Shown one piece after another: positions 17,332-28,000 of a DNA stretch of 64,000 bases. Source of the stretch: Bacteroides cutis (GTDB lineage: Bacteria > Bacteroidota > Bacteroidia > Bacteroidales > Bacteroidaceae). Made by a program: the position numbers and the translations under genes. Every line of letters starts with the position of its first letter. Position 1 is the first letter of the stretch. The notes under the pieces are model-generated. The model had not been told where the DNA came from. It made no database searches and was given only the letters and a program-made list of their open reading frames with translations. The stretch is taken from assembly GCF_900241005.1 (NCBI RefSeq), contig NZ_OEST01000001.1, forward strand, positions 1 through 64,000, read 5' to 3'.

Positions 17332-18384
17332 TCATTCTACATATTTAGGTGTAAATTCTTCCGGTTTCACACCCCGTCTCTGCCATACCAAAGTATCTTT
17401 AGTTTGAAGCTGTTTTACACCAAAATCTACCCGATAATCCATATAGAGTCCGTCACGGTCTTTATTCCCCCATGCCTTTATCTCCGATTTCTTTAAATAC
17501 TTTCCTGTTCCAGTGGCTGTAACACCTTCCGTATCAGACGTGATAGTACATTCTCCCTTTTCATTGAAAGTAAGAAGCAAATCACATTTCAGGTTCTTTG
17601 GAGTTCCATTCTCATCGGTATACTTAGTGGTTAACGGGAAAATCACAGAATTCAAAGTTTTGGTAGTAGTAGAACAAATCTCATCTTCTTCCACACTTTG
17701 TTTATGGCGTACTTCTGTAGTAGTCACCCCATTTTCTGTAACGACATCTATACCTCTACGAAGATAGTAAGCATGATAAGGATTGATATATTTCACACAA
17801 TAAAGTACATAGTCCATGGGTTTTATATCCCAATATGCAGAATTAGGACGCTGAGGGGTATCACCTTCAATAATAGGTTTACCGGAAAGGATACGGTCAG
17901 CCCCTGTCTGTTTTTTTATCACGAGAGGTATCACATAAGTATTTTTCAACGCAGCCGGATCAGCAAAGAATGCATCACTCAACTGTACTTCCACACCACC
18001 TTGAAACCCTCCGTTAAAAAAGATGTTATTACTTGCCAGCGAGTAGTGTCCTTCCGGCATAGGCATTACCTCCGAACCATCCTCAAAATAAAGATTGTCG
18101 CACAAAGTGTTGTCTACCGCTATCTCTAACTTTATGTCACGACCATTGTAGGCTCCACCCATAGTAGCAAAAATCTTGCATTTATGCAGGTTATCGAGCG
18201 TGGTATCATAAGTATCCTCGCCCAGTACAATGGTACGCACCGGATATTGATAAGGGAAATAGACTGACACCCCGCCTTCGTAATCAGGAAAAGAAATATC
18301 CGCATTTTTACAGGACGTAAGTGTTGCAGCCAATCCTCCAATAGATAATATCGACAATAATTTGAATAGTTTCATATCATTCAT
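17332..18384 (-). CDS. Surface glycan-binding lipoprotein candidate (DUF1735 type, XusE position)
   Basis: This lipoprotein of about 350 residues (signal ending TLTSC, cysteine 25) has an N-terminal beta-sandwich resembling DUF1735/BT_3987-like domains (SVYFPYQYPVRTIVLGEDTYDTTLDN) and a C-terminal beta domain (about 190-350) that ends DYRVDFGVKQ. Proteins in this position of SusC/SusD operons usually bind polysaccharide on the cell surface. By position it matches XusE of xylan loci. I chose the ATG at 18384 (MNDMKLF); 18375 is equally possible, and a start at 18414 would overlap the SusD stop. No catalytic motif is seen. Confidence 0.75.
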   Translation of the reverse strand: MNDMKLFKLLSILSIGGLAATLTSCKNADISFPDYEGGVSVYFPYQYPVRTIVLGEDTYDTTLDNLHKCKIFATMGGAYNGRDIKLEIAVDNTLCDNLYFEDGSEVMPMPEGHYSLASNNIFFNGGFQGGVEVQLSDAFFADPAALKNTYVIPLVIKKQTGADRILSGKPIIEGDTPQRPNSAYWDIKPMDYVLYCVKYINPYHAYYLRRGIDVVTENGVTTTEVRHKQSVEEDEICSTTTKTLNSVIFPLTTKYTDENGTPKNLKCDLLLTFNEKGECTITSDTEGVTATGTGKYLKKSEIKAWGNKDRDGLYMDYRVDFGVKQLQTKDTLVWQRRGVKPEEFTPKYVE

Positions 18385-18407
18385 TATTTTTAAATTCAAG
18401 AATAGAA

Positions 18408-20201
18408 TTACCAACCTGCATTTTGTTGTAAGTTACCAAACTTTTGAGTCTCGCTATAAGGAATAGGACCGTAATACATATAATCCTTATAATTACGAAT
18501 TTCCACATCAAGCGGTAAATAAAGCAAAGAACCGTCTTCAGGGACCTTCCTTATTTCCATACCTGTTGCAGTCTCGTTCAGTTCATCAAGATTCACTTTC
18601 CAACGGCGCAAATCCCAGAAACGGAAATTCTCAAAGCAAAGTTCCAACCGGCGCTCGTTATGAATTAACTCACGCATCTTATCCTTATTGCCTTTTACAC
18701 TTTCCAAATAAGGATCACCATTATAAACGCCTACTCCCGCACGTGTACGAATAGCTTTTATCACATCATAGGCAGAATAACTATGTGTCCCTTTTCCGGT
18801 AGGTCCCCAAGCTTCATTAGCTGCCTCAGCATAGGCAAGAAATATCTCCGTATAGCGGATGTAGGCTGTATAATGTCTTTGTGTACTTGTTTTATTGGGC
18901 GTAAGATCTAAATCAGAACGCAATTGTTTACGCAGATAGTAACCTGTACGGGTAGATTTTCCGTTTTCGCCATTCAATCTATCCAAATTTGTACCATAAG
19001 TTCCAGTAATAATCACATTATTTTTCACACCCTGTTTCTCACCATTCACAAGAATGTATGTTTTCAGTCTAGGATCACGATTTTCATAAGGTTGGTTGGA
19101 ATCAAAATGTCCTTGTACATCAGTAATAGGATAACCGTTTGCCATCGGGAATGCATTAACCAAATTTTGGGTAGGGTTTACACGTCCTTTACCATAGATT
19201 GAAGGAGGATAATTATCCGTCTCACGTGAATTGTTATCGCCCACTTTACCCCGCCAAAGAATTTCCTTTGGATTTTCACCGGCAGCAAGGTTGCTAATTT
19301 CATCCACATTGGTATACCAGGTCCAGCCCTTGGAATCCATACCGGTAACCCCTCCTATGCGGTCTAATACAATTGCCGCGTTGTCAGCAGCATCTTGCCA
19401 AGTAACACCAGAACCATCACTAAAGGCTGGACTGGCAGACATCAACAACAACTGAGCACGTACAGCTTCAACAATCCGGCTACTTATTCTACCTCTCATG
19501 TGACGGCCGAAAGCACGATTGTAACTTTCAGCGGTAGCTCCTGCTTGAACATATTTTGCAGGAATTTCCTCCACAGAAGACACATCACCAAAATCTAAAG
19601 GAAGCAGTTCAATAGCCCGGTTGATATCAGCTAAAATTTGTTCCACACACTTTTGGTAAGTATCACGAGGACGATTAAAGTCAGAACCTGCATTCTCTGA
19701 TTCCAAATGTAAAGGTATTCCCAGCAACTGACCATCGTTAGTACGCCCCGCATGAGTTTGAAGCAAGAAAAAAGTGTGTAATGCACGCATGGCATAGCAT
19801 TCACCTTTAAAGTGCATATTAAACATAGTATTGGCAGACTTGTCCTCCGCCCAAGTTATCTGATCACAGTTTTCCAATACCAGGTTGATATTTTGAATAG
19901 CATAAAAATGCTTTTTCCACCGTGATAACGGGTCATTGTTGGAAGCCCAACCTCCTGTAGCCATCTTCAAATAACTGTTATTGATATCATTGGATACAGC
20001 ATCATCTGTAGCCAAATCACTTTGCGGTGCTGTGGTATAGGGTAATAAGGCATAAGACTGTCCCAAAATACTCTGCGCAAAAGCGGGTTGATGATGCATA
20101 TATCCCTCATCGTATATGTTTTCCAATTCCGGTTTAAACATGTCTTCGCAAGAAGTGAGCAACGGCATGCAAAACAGAAGTTTTATCAGTACTTTTTTCA
20201 T
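18408..20201 (-). CDS. SusD-like outer-membrane lipoprotein (second pair, XusD position)
   Basis: The 597-residue SusD/RagB-family lipoprotein has a signal ending LLTSC (cysteine 18). The usual features are N-terminal helices with the TPR-like core (NLVLENCDQITWA, FKGECYAMRALHTFFLLQTHAGR) and the C-terminal block containing RRLELCFENFRFWDLRRWK. The protein caps the SusC-type transporter encoded just upstream and helps deliver oligosaccharide to it. It lies 24 bases after that transporter gene. Its length is somewhat above the typical 530-570 residues. Binding specificity cannot be predicted from sequence alone. Confidence 0.93.
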   Translation of the reverse strand: MKKVLIKLLFCMPLLTSCEDMFKPELENIYDEGYMHHQPAFAQSILGQSYALLPYTTAPQSDLATDDAVSNDINNSYLKMATGGWASNNDPLSRWKKHFYAIQNINLVLENCDQITWAEDKSANTMFNMHFKGECYAMRALHTFFLLQTHAGRTNDGQLLGIPLHLESENAGSDFNRPRDTYQKCVEQILADINRAIELLPLDFGDVSSVEEIPAKYVQAGATAESYNRAFGRHMRGRISSRIVEAVRAQLLLMSASPAFSDGSGVTWQDAADNAAIVLDRIGGVTGMDSKGWTWYTNVDEISNLAAGENPKEILWRGKVGDNNSRETDNYPPSIYGKGRVNPTQNLVNAFPMANGYPITDVQGHFDSNQPYENRDPRLKTYILVNGEKQGVKNNVIITGTYGTNLDRLNGENGKSTRTGYYLRKQLRSDLDLTPNKTSTQRHYTAYIRYTEIFLAYAEAANEAWGPTGKGTHSYSAYDVIKAIRTRAGVGVYNGDPYLESVKGNKDKMRELIHNERRLELCFENFRFWDLRRWKVNLDELNETATGMEIRKVPEDGSLLYLPLDVEIRNYKDYMYYGPIPYSETQKFGNLQQNAGW

Positions 20202-20225
20202 ATCTTTATTTCTTTTGTTTTGAAT

Positions 20226-23048
20226 TTAGAAAGTCGCTTTCACACCCAGATTATAAAAACGAGTCTGAGGTGCAGAACCTACATTGGTTTCAAAATGCTC
20301 ACGTTCCTTTGAGATAGTTAGCAGATTGGCACCACTTACGTACACAGAAAGGGAGTTCACTAATTTTCCACGTAACATACTTGTCGGGAAATCGTATGTA
20401 AGCTGTACCTTGGCAAGGTCAAAACGATTGTTCTTATACATCCAGAAATCAGAATTGGTAAAATTGTTATTACCATTACCTGTAGTCAGACGAGGATAAG
20501 TAGCTGTTGCCGCTGTTTCTTCTGTCCAACGTCCACGTACTACCTTAGAGTATTTATCTTCTCCTGAAACCCAGTAATAACTACTTTTCTTAAGGTTCTG
20601 ACCACCTATATTACCTGTTCCCAACACAAATAAAGTAAAGTTTCTGTATTTGGCAGTCAAATTGATACCCATTGTAAAAGGAGAATTAAATTGTCCCAAT
20701 GCCACTTGGTCTTTTGAATCAATAATATTATCACCATTCTGGTCTTTATATCTCAAATCACCAGGTTTGGGAATACCACCCCCCAATGCAGTCTGTGAGG
20801 GGGCACCAGCTATTTCAGCCTCATTATTGAAAAAGCCCAGACACTCGTATCCCCAAATAGAACTAATAGCTTTACCTTGACGATACTGATAAACGTTCTC
20901 GTAGTTACTATCATCACGCTTGGTTGCTTTAGTAGCGTAATAAGTACCATTAATACCAGCAGAGAAATCTACTTCACCAAAACGTGTATTATAGTTCAAC
21001 GAAAAGTCAAATCCCATTCTGCGATCATTATTGTAATTGATGTAAGGCAAGAAAGTCTGTGTATCCGAATAGTCGAAATAGCTCGGAAAAAGATTACCAG
21101 AACTTATAATAGCGCCTTCCATGGAGTTCACAAAGAAAGAAGCATCCGCTGTAATCATTTTTTTCCACAAAGAGGCTCTAATGTTAGCCGAAAGTTCCTT
21201 ACGCTTCAAGAATGTAAGATCTTCATTGGCACCGCGCAACGATCTGGATGTCTTCAGGCTTCCACCATCATACCATCCCCAACTGGAACCTTCCATGTCG
21301 TAACCACCTTTATACATGTAATAATCAATTCCCATATCCGTATTCAAGATACTTCCACTGGCACTAACCATCAACTCATCGAATGCAGATCCTTTCAGAA
21401 AATCCTCTTCAGCCAAATTCCATCCCAAAGTAAACGAAGGAGAAAAAGCATTACGATGTCCTTCGGCCAATCTGGCAGAATGGATAAGCGAGCCACTGAA
21501 TTCGGCATAATACTTATGCTTGTAATTATATGATGCCTGCAGACCAATATTTGCATTACACGTTCGATGATATTCCCCGGCAAACGTCTGTTGAAAACCA
21601 CTTACCAACAACATTGCATCCAACTGATGAGCATTACCGAAAACACGGTTATAATCCAAATGCGCATTCATCGAAATTGTACGGTCAGAATTACTGCCAC
21701 TGATATTCTGCTTACCGGTTTTTTCATCATTGGTATCGCTCTTTGTCAGATCCACAATCATATCGTACCCATTAAAATTCCCCCAAACCGGGATAAATGT
21801 AGCATACTTGTTATCATACTTCGTAGTATATGATGTGGCATAATCCATAGAGTACTGCGCATGGAAAGAAAGTCCTTGCAATACTTTGCCCAAATCAATG
21901 TTGACACCTGCATCAAACTGTAGATTACGCTTGGTTGAACTACTCTTACCGGCAGCATAATAATCGGCAAACACATTGGTCAAATCATTTTGCGTACCCG
22001 CGAGAAAATACTGGCCATCGATGATATTATTCGATGTCTTCAGTAGTTCCCATACAGCAGAAGCATTAGGATCAATCATGCTGAGCGGAATCAGAGGAGC
22101 CACCCGGTTGGGACGGAATGTAGAAGCCAAGCTCCAATAATTACCACCTACTGTACCTTTTGAGTTGTAGAAAGAAACATTGGAATTCACATACGCCGAC
22201 ACCGTTTTGCTTAAATTCACGTCTACATTACCACGTACGCTGAAACGATCGTTACGATTATACTTACCCTGACCAAAATTCATCTGATCACCCACATTAT
22301 AGTAACTGATATTGGCATAGAAACGGGCACGATCACTTCCGGCAGAAATTTCCGCAGTAACATCCGAACGATTATAAGCTTTCTGAATAAAATCGGATGA
22401 ATAAAAGTCAACATTAGGATAACGATAAGGATTTCGACCGGTGCTCGAATAATAAATCTCATCTGCACCGTATTTCGGATCCAGACCATCATTTTTGAGT
22501 GCCTCATTATAAAGTGTCATGTATTCAGCAGAACCTAGATATTCAGGATAAGCTTTCGCTACCTCCCAACCGGTATTTGCCCTGACATCTATCGTAAGAG
22601 GAGAAATTTTACCTCTTTTAGTGGTTACCAATACAGCACCTTTGGCTGCCCGACTGCCATAAAGAACTACGGCTTGTGCACCTTTCAGGAAAGTAATACT
22701 CTCTATTTCGTCAGGCTTCACAGTATCAAGGCTACGGGGTGTACCATCCACTAGAGCCAAATATTCATCGAGTCCCCAAAGCAGACTACCGTTCCAACCA
22801 CCCACATAACCCTGCATATTGTTCAGGGTGCTGGTATAGTAATTCTTCTTCATCAGTTCCTCGACATTCACAGTAGACACGCCACCTAACATATCTTTGG
22901 AAGCCACCTTACGGTAAGCTACCTGCGTTTGTTCGCCGGATATCGATAATGAATCCATCAATTCTTTCGCGCTTTGCGCAGAAGCAGAAGTCCAAACCGA
23001 CATCGAAGCCAAGGCAAGCAAAAGAAGTTTTTTCTGTATATGTTTCAT
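20226..23048 (-). CDS. SusC-like TonB-dependent transporter without the N-terminal carboxypeptidase-like domain (XusC position)
   Basis: The 940-residue outer-membrane protein has a signal peptide (about 1-24, TSASAQ) and then goes almost directly into the plug domain (LALVDGTPRSLDTVKPDEIESITFLK, GSRAAKGAVLVTTKRG). The CarboxypepD_reg domain found in most SusC proteins is absent, and the usual EVVVVGYG TonB-box region is replaced by the weakly similar TQVAYRKV near residue 41. The barrel runs to a terminal aromatic residue (VKATF), as needed for outer-membrane insertion. It pairs with the SusD-like gene downstream. The second SusC of tandem xylan-type loci can have this shortened form, as I recall. 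How it engages TonB is unclear. Confidence 0.9.
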   Translation of the reverse strand: MKHIQKKLLLLALASMSVWTSASAQSAKELMDSLSISGEQTQVAYRKVASKDMLGGVSTVNVEELMKKNYYTSTLNNMQGYVGGWNGSLLWGLDEYLALVDGTPRSLDTVKPDEIESITFLKGAQAVVLYGSRAAKGAVLVTTKRGKISPLTIDVRANTGWEVAKAYPEYLGSAEYMTLYNEALKNDGLDPKYGADEIYYSSTGRNPYRYPNVDFYSSDFIQKAYNRSDVTAEISAGSDRARFYANISYYNVGDQMNFGQGKYNRNDRFSVRGNVDVNLSKTVSAYVNSNVSFYNSKGTVGGNYWSLASTFRPNRVAPLIPLSMIDPNASAVWELLKTSNNIIDGQYFLAGTQNDLTNVFADYYAAGKSSSTKRNLQFDAGVNIDLGKVLQGLSFHAQYSMDYATSYTTKYDNKYATFIPVWGNFNGYDMIVDLTKSDTNDEKTGKQNISGSNSDRTISMNAHLDYNRVFGNAHQLDAMLLVSGFQQTFAGEYHRTCNANIGLQASYNYKHKYYAEFSGSLIHSARLAEGHRNAFSPSFTLGWNLAEEDFLKGSAFDELMVSASGSILNTDMGIDYYMYKGGYDMEGSSWGWYDGGSLKTSRSLRGANEDLTFLKRKELSANIRASLWKKMITADASFFVNSMEGAIISSGNLFPSYFDYSDTQTFLPYINYNNDRRMGFDFSLNYNTRFGEVDFSAGINGTYYATKATKRDDSNYENVYQYRQGKAISSIWGYECLGFFNNEAEIAGAPSQTALGGGIPKPGDLRYKDQNGDNIIDSKDQVALGQFNSPFTMGINLTAKYRNFTLFVLGTGNIGGQNLKKSSYYWVSGEDKYSKVVRGRWTEETAATATYPRLTTGNGNNNFTNSDFWMYKNNRFDLAKVQLTYDFPTSMLRGKLVNSLSVYVSGANLLTISKEREHFETNVGSAPQTRFYNLGVKATF

Positions 23049-23078
23049 TTTAAATCGTTTTAGTTGTTAATCTTCCTG

Positions 23079-25052
23079 TTACCAACCCGGATTTTGTCCA
23101 AACTCAGGATAGAGATATACATCTTTGTCAGGCAACGGAAGCCAATAGTGCTTGGTCCCATAAATCCGCTTCAAAATGGTTTTCTCATCCCAGTTTGCCA
23201 CACGTGCATTTGCGGGGTCATTTTTCTCATAATAAGTGTCAGTCTCCACACGGTCGAACTCCTGCGAAGTTTTCACATTATAAGGATATTCCGTGAGAAG
23301 CAGCCAACGTTGTAAATCATTAAAGCGGAAACCTTCAAAAGCCAGTTCTACAGCACGTTCACGACGTACCTCATCCATAAATTTACGCTGATCACCTACA
23401 TATGTAGCTGCGACATGGCCTGCTCCACAACGATCACGCAGTACATTGATAGCTTCCTCGGCAGTTTTACTGAAATTCGTGGATTTATAGGATGCGCCGC
23501 TGATAGCTGCACCTGCCTCTGCATACATCAGATAAATATCTGCCAGACGCATATAAGCTACATAACTTTGGAAAGCCTGAGCATCCGTATAAGCAAGGTC
23601 ATGCTTGTTGGCAGTATGCGGTACCAATTTATGGATAAAGTAACCGGTACGGCTTCCCTCTACCACATCTCTCATTTTACCTCCAGAAGAGAGGGTGCAA
23701 TATCTGAAATCATAATCGGCATGTCCCTTTTCAAGTGCCTTATTCAAATACTTAACACCATCAAACAACACATCGTGATAGAAACGAGGATCACGTCCTT
23801 TGAAAGGATGTTCAGGATCAAATTTGGAAGCGTCGTCAGTCAATGGAAGTCCATTTGCCATACCATAAAAGTTCATATAATTGGCTGTAGCCATTTTAAT
23901 GTTATTACCTCTTACTCCCAAGCCATTCATCTTTGGCCCGTATTGTGTAACAAATCCCCACAAGCTGGTATTATTACTTGTCATCGCACCTCTGAAAATA
24001 GCTTCAGTAGAACCAGGTTGTTTCCAGCCTTGCTGAAGTGTATAAAAGAGATCGGTATAGCAAGTGGTAGCAGATTTCGATTTGGCATGATCATAAATAT
24101 TATCGAATTTAAATTCAACCAATGCATATTGTGTCTTTCCATCTTCCACAAGCGCCAATAGCTCCCCAAAAGCCTCTGCAGCCTTCTTGGCATATTCCTT
24201 ATCGTAATCATAAGTTTTTGAACCACCCAGCTGAGCGCCATGTACCATCAATGGACTGGCAGCCCAAAGGTATACCTTACCTAAATAGCCCAATGCGGCA
24301 ATCTTATTGATACGGAGGCCATTCTTGCCTAAAGTGTTTTTACCCGCTTCTGTATCATCCCAATCAATAGGCAACAAGTCGGCAGCCCGACGAAAGTCTT
24401 CGGCACAACGATCAGCACACTCTTGATAAGAGAGACGAGGCATAGTAAGCTCTTCACTGGCAGAGAAAGTTCTGTCTACATAAGGTAGTCCTCCTACCCA
24501 CTGCATCAATTCCTCATGCCACCAAGCGCGGAAAAAATAAAGCTGTCCTTCTATCAGGTTACGTTCCTCTTGTGTAGCATCAACCAGTTTATCCATATTC
24601 TCCAAAGCAAGATTAGCTTTACGAATACAATACCAGGCATTCTGCCACAAAGCTTGCATACGAGATTTATTATGCCCATCGAGTTTCGTCGGATCTGCTT
24701 TCGAATTCCAAAGCCAAGTTTTACCATCTGTTGACCAAGCTTTGAAATTACCCAAATCGAATTGGTTGGTAAGGCGACCTTCTCCATAACTCACATTCTG
24801 TATCTCATCATCGCCCAAGTTATATTCACTCGGCCCGGAATTGGCTTTTTGCTTGTCGGGAATAGCATTGTACATTTCTTCTATATATCCTTGGAAGTTG
24901 AAGAAATTCTTAAATGCATCATCACTCGACACAATGGCATCTACTTCCCTGTCCAGATAATCGGTACATCCACCAAAGGAAACCGATGAGCAGACAAGTA
25001 GTAAGCCACATAACGAATTATCTAATATTTTTTTAACATTCATAGCAATCAT
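23079..25052 (-). CDS. SusD-like outer-membrane lipoprotein (first pair, XusB position)
   Basis: The 657-residue SusD/RagB lipoprotein has a signal ending FGGC (cysteine 29 from the first ATG). SusD features include the helical segment NLALENMDKLVDATQEERN followed by GQLYFFRAWWHEELMQ, and the C-terminal block RRERAVELAFEGFRFNDLQRW. It is longer than typical SusD proteins, as are large members of tandem loci. It should cap the large SusC-like transporter encoded just upstream, whose stop is three bases before this start. An ATG at 25043 is an alternative start. No direct clue to the ligand is visible. Confidence 0.93.
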   Translation of the reverse strand: MIAMNVKKILDNSLCGLLLVCSSVSFGGCTDYLDREVDAIVSSDDAFKNFFNFQGYIEEMYNAIPDKQKANSGPSEYNLGDDEIQNVSYGEGRLTNQFDLGNFKAWSTDGKTWLWNSKADPTKLDGHNKSRMQALWQNAWYCIRKANLALENMDKLVDATQEERNLIEGQLYFFRAWWHEELMQWVGGLPYVDRTFSASEELTMPRLSYQECADRCAEDFRRAADLLPIDWDDTEAGKNTLGKNGLRINKIAALGYLGKVYLWAASPLMVHGAQLGGSKTYDYDKEYAKKAAEAFGELLALVEDGKTQYALVEFKFDNIYDHAKSKSATTCYTDLFYTLQQGWKQPGSTEAIFRGAMTSNNTSLWGFVTQYGPKMNGLGVRGNNIKMATANYMNFYGMANGLPLTDDASKFDPEHPFKGRDPRFYHDVLFDGVKYLNKALEKGHADYDFRYCTLSSGGKMRDVVEGSRTGYFIHKLVPHTANKHDLAYTDAQAFQSYVAYMRLADIYLMYAEAGAAISGASYKSTNFSKTAEEAINVLRDRCGAGHVAATYVGDQRKFMDEVRRERAVELAFEGFRFNDLQRWLLLTEYPYNVKTSQEFDRVETDTYYEKNDPANARVANWDEKTILKRIYGTKHYWLPLPDKDVYLYPEFGQNPGW

Positions 25053-25055
25053 TGT

Positions 25056-28000
25056 TTATAATGAGAATTTTACACCCAAATTCACACGCTTCATAATAGG
25101 ATAAGCTCCATAGTTGGCACCAGCACCAGAGAAGTTACCTTCACGGTCATCCGGCATACGCGACCACATCCACAAGTTATTTCCACTTATGAAAACCCGT
25201 AGACCGGAAATACCCAATTGACGTGTCAAAGTATTTTTAAAAGTATATGAAACTTCCACATTCTTCAAACGGATAAAAGATGCATCGTATACATATTGCG
25301 TACCATTATAAGCCGCTACTTTTGAAGAAAGCCAACGAGGAGTAACAAAATCAGCTGCATCCCCCGTTTCTGACCACCAACTACCAGTATCAAACACTAC
25401 ATTATAACGGTTGGTAAAGCAATCAAGACTTACAGTACGGTTTACATTAGTCACACCGTAGAACTGGGCAAAACAGCTAAAACCTTTCCATTCAAAGCCC
25501 ACAGTTGCATTATAAGTATTTTGTGGAGTACCGGAATAACCGTAAGGAGCCTGGTCGTCCTGGTCAATTATACCATTTCCATCAAAGTCCACAATATAAT
25601 AATCACCGGGAATACGGCTGTCGTTATTCGCCTCATGCTTAGGGCTACCATACAATTCATCATACGAACCGATAAAACCTTTATCAATGTAATAACGTCC
25701 TTGTCCCATGGAGAAACCGGCATCTTTACGATAACTTGGCAAGAGCGGTTTATCATCCTTCACAATCACTTCATTTTCCGAATGAGTCATGCTTAGGTTA
25801 GCCCACACACGCATTTCATTCTTGAATTTTTTATTGAAACGTAGTTCAAGCTCATAACCACGGGTATTCACTTTACCCTTATTGACAGTAGCAGGTTTTT
25901 GTCCGTAATATGAAGGAACCGAACGGCTACTACCCCCGATAAGAATATCTGACCGTTTGTCACGGAATACTTCCACACTACCGGCAAACAAGCCTTCGAA
26001 CAAGGCATAGTCGATACCGAAGTTCAATTTCTTCACCTTTTCCCAGTGTACATCTTCGTTTCCTACGACACTCTCCCTATACCAACTATAAGGACTCTTT
26101 CCACCACGTTTTGAAGGATCCATATAGGTCTGCCAACTTTTATTATAAGCCCACTGATCCTGAAAAAGCCAGCGACCACTCACGTTATCGTCACCTATTT
26201 CACCATAAGAAGCCCTGATTTTCATCATATCCAAGATTTTCTTGTCACGTAAGAAAGCCATGAACGGTTCTTCACTAATCATCCAGCCAATGGCACCCGA
26301 ATTAAAGAAAGCAAAACGGTTATCCTTGCTAAATTTCTCCGAACCATTGTAAGCACCGTTGTATTCTACAAAATAACGGCCGGCCCAATCATAAGTTGTA
26401 CGGAAAGCCCAGTCTTCACGATAGTGAGGGATTTCACTACCTTTGGCAGTTTCCTGACGACTGAACAACCCCATTGCCGTAACACTGTGTTTGTTGAAAT
26501 CACGTGCCCAGTTCAACTGTAACTGATAGTTCAAATTACGTTGAGTAGAGCCATTAGCCACTGTACCACCTTTGGTTTCCCAGTCCAGAATAGGATACAT
26601 ATCAAATTGATTATTACTGTCGAACGGGAACTGATAAGTTACAAGTCCTGTATCAGGATCAATATATTTACGACGTTGATTCGAGCCATTGTTGGATTGA
26701 GGTTCTTCGATACCACGGTCATTTTCTACAAATGTATTATCCCAAGCAATCATACCTCTGATTTTCAGCCCCTTGGTAATGAAATCCAACTTCTGTTCCA
26801 ACACAAAATCGGTAGTAATACGCGTGGTAGTATGCTGTGCTGCACCACCGGTTGCAATCAAGTCGATGGAGTTGTACATATTGATGTCAGAGGGATAGAA
26901 CCCCAACGAACCATCACTGTAACGTGGAAGAAAGATATCAGGGGGTGTACGGTATACACCTGCCCATGCACCTGCCTGTTTAGTAGCTGTACCACTGGTA
27001 GCACTACTATAATAAAAAGGACGCTCGTTCTGACCGCTGGAACCTGCCACACTCACCTTGAAAAGAGTAGTTTTAGTGATGTTGAAGTCCAGATTACTAC
27101 GCATATTGATACGATTGTAACCATATCCGTTATCATAACCACGTCCTGTTTCGAACTCACGGAACAAGTCACCCTCATGTACATAGTCAATGGAAGCAAA
27201 ATATTTTACGAACTTAGTACCACCACTAATATTCATGTTAGCATTGTAAGACATGGCAAAATCTTTGAACAATGCATTCTTCCAATCAACATTCGGATAC
27301 CGTTCACGTTGTTCCACAGTAGTTTGATTACGGAAATTATCAATAAAATCCTGTGAACGGATATCATTCCATGAGTCAGGATTTAAATTCAATTCATGTT
27401 CAATGACCATATTACGAGCCATATAAGCGTCGTAAGAGTCCAATTTATTAGGTATACGAGAAGGTGTTTTAAGTACCGCATTAGCAGATACATTGATTTT
27501 TGCTTTACCTTCCGCTCCACGCTTAGTGGTAATCAAGATAACGCCATTAGCACCTTTCACTCCGTAAACAGCTGTAGCAGAAGCATCCTTCAGTACAGAC
27601 AATGTTTCTACAGAAGCCATATCTACACTGCTCATAGGACGTTCCACACCATCTACCAACACCAGTGGATCACTGCTGTTCCAAGAGCTGGCACCGCGGA
27701 TTGTAATTTTAGGCTCTTCATCACCCGGCATACCGTTGTCTTGTGCTGTGATAACACCCGGCAGATTACCGGTCAAAGCCGAGCCTATATCTGTGATACC
27801 GGCTGCACGCTCCAGTACCTTACCTGTGGTCTGAGTAATAGCTCCTACCACACTAGCTTTCTTTTGCTGACCATAACCCACTACTACCACTTCTTCCAGT
27901 TGTTGGGAGTCATCTTCCAGTACAATACGAATAATACCTTTAGAGTTCGCTTTAATTTCTTTCGACTTCATGCCGATGAACGATACCACCAAAACAGAAT

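Noticed and set aside
20877..21533. 218-codon plus-strand frame
   Set aside because: Antisense shadow of the SusC-like gene with no recognisable domain.
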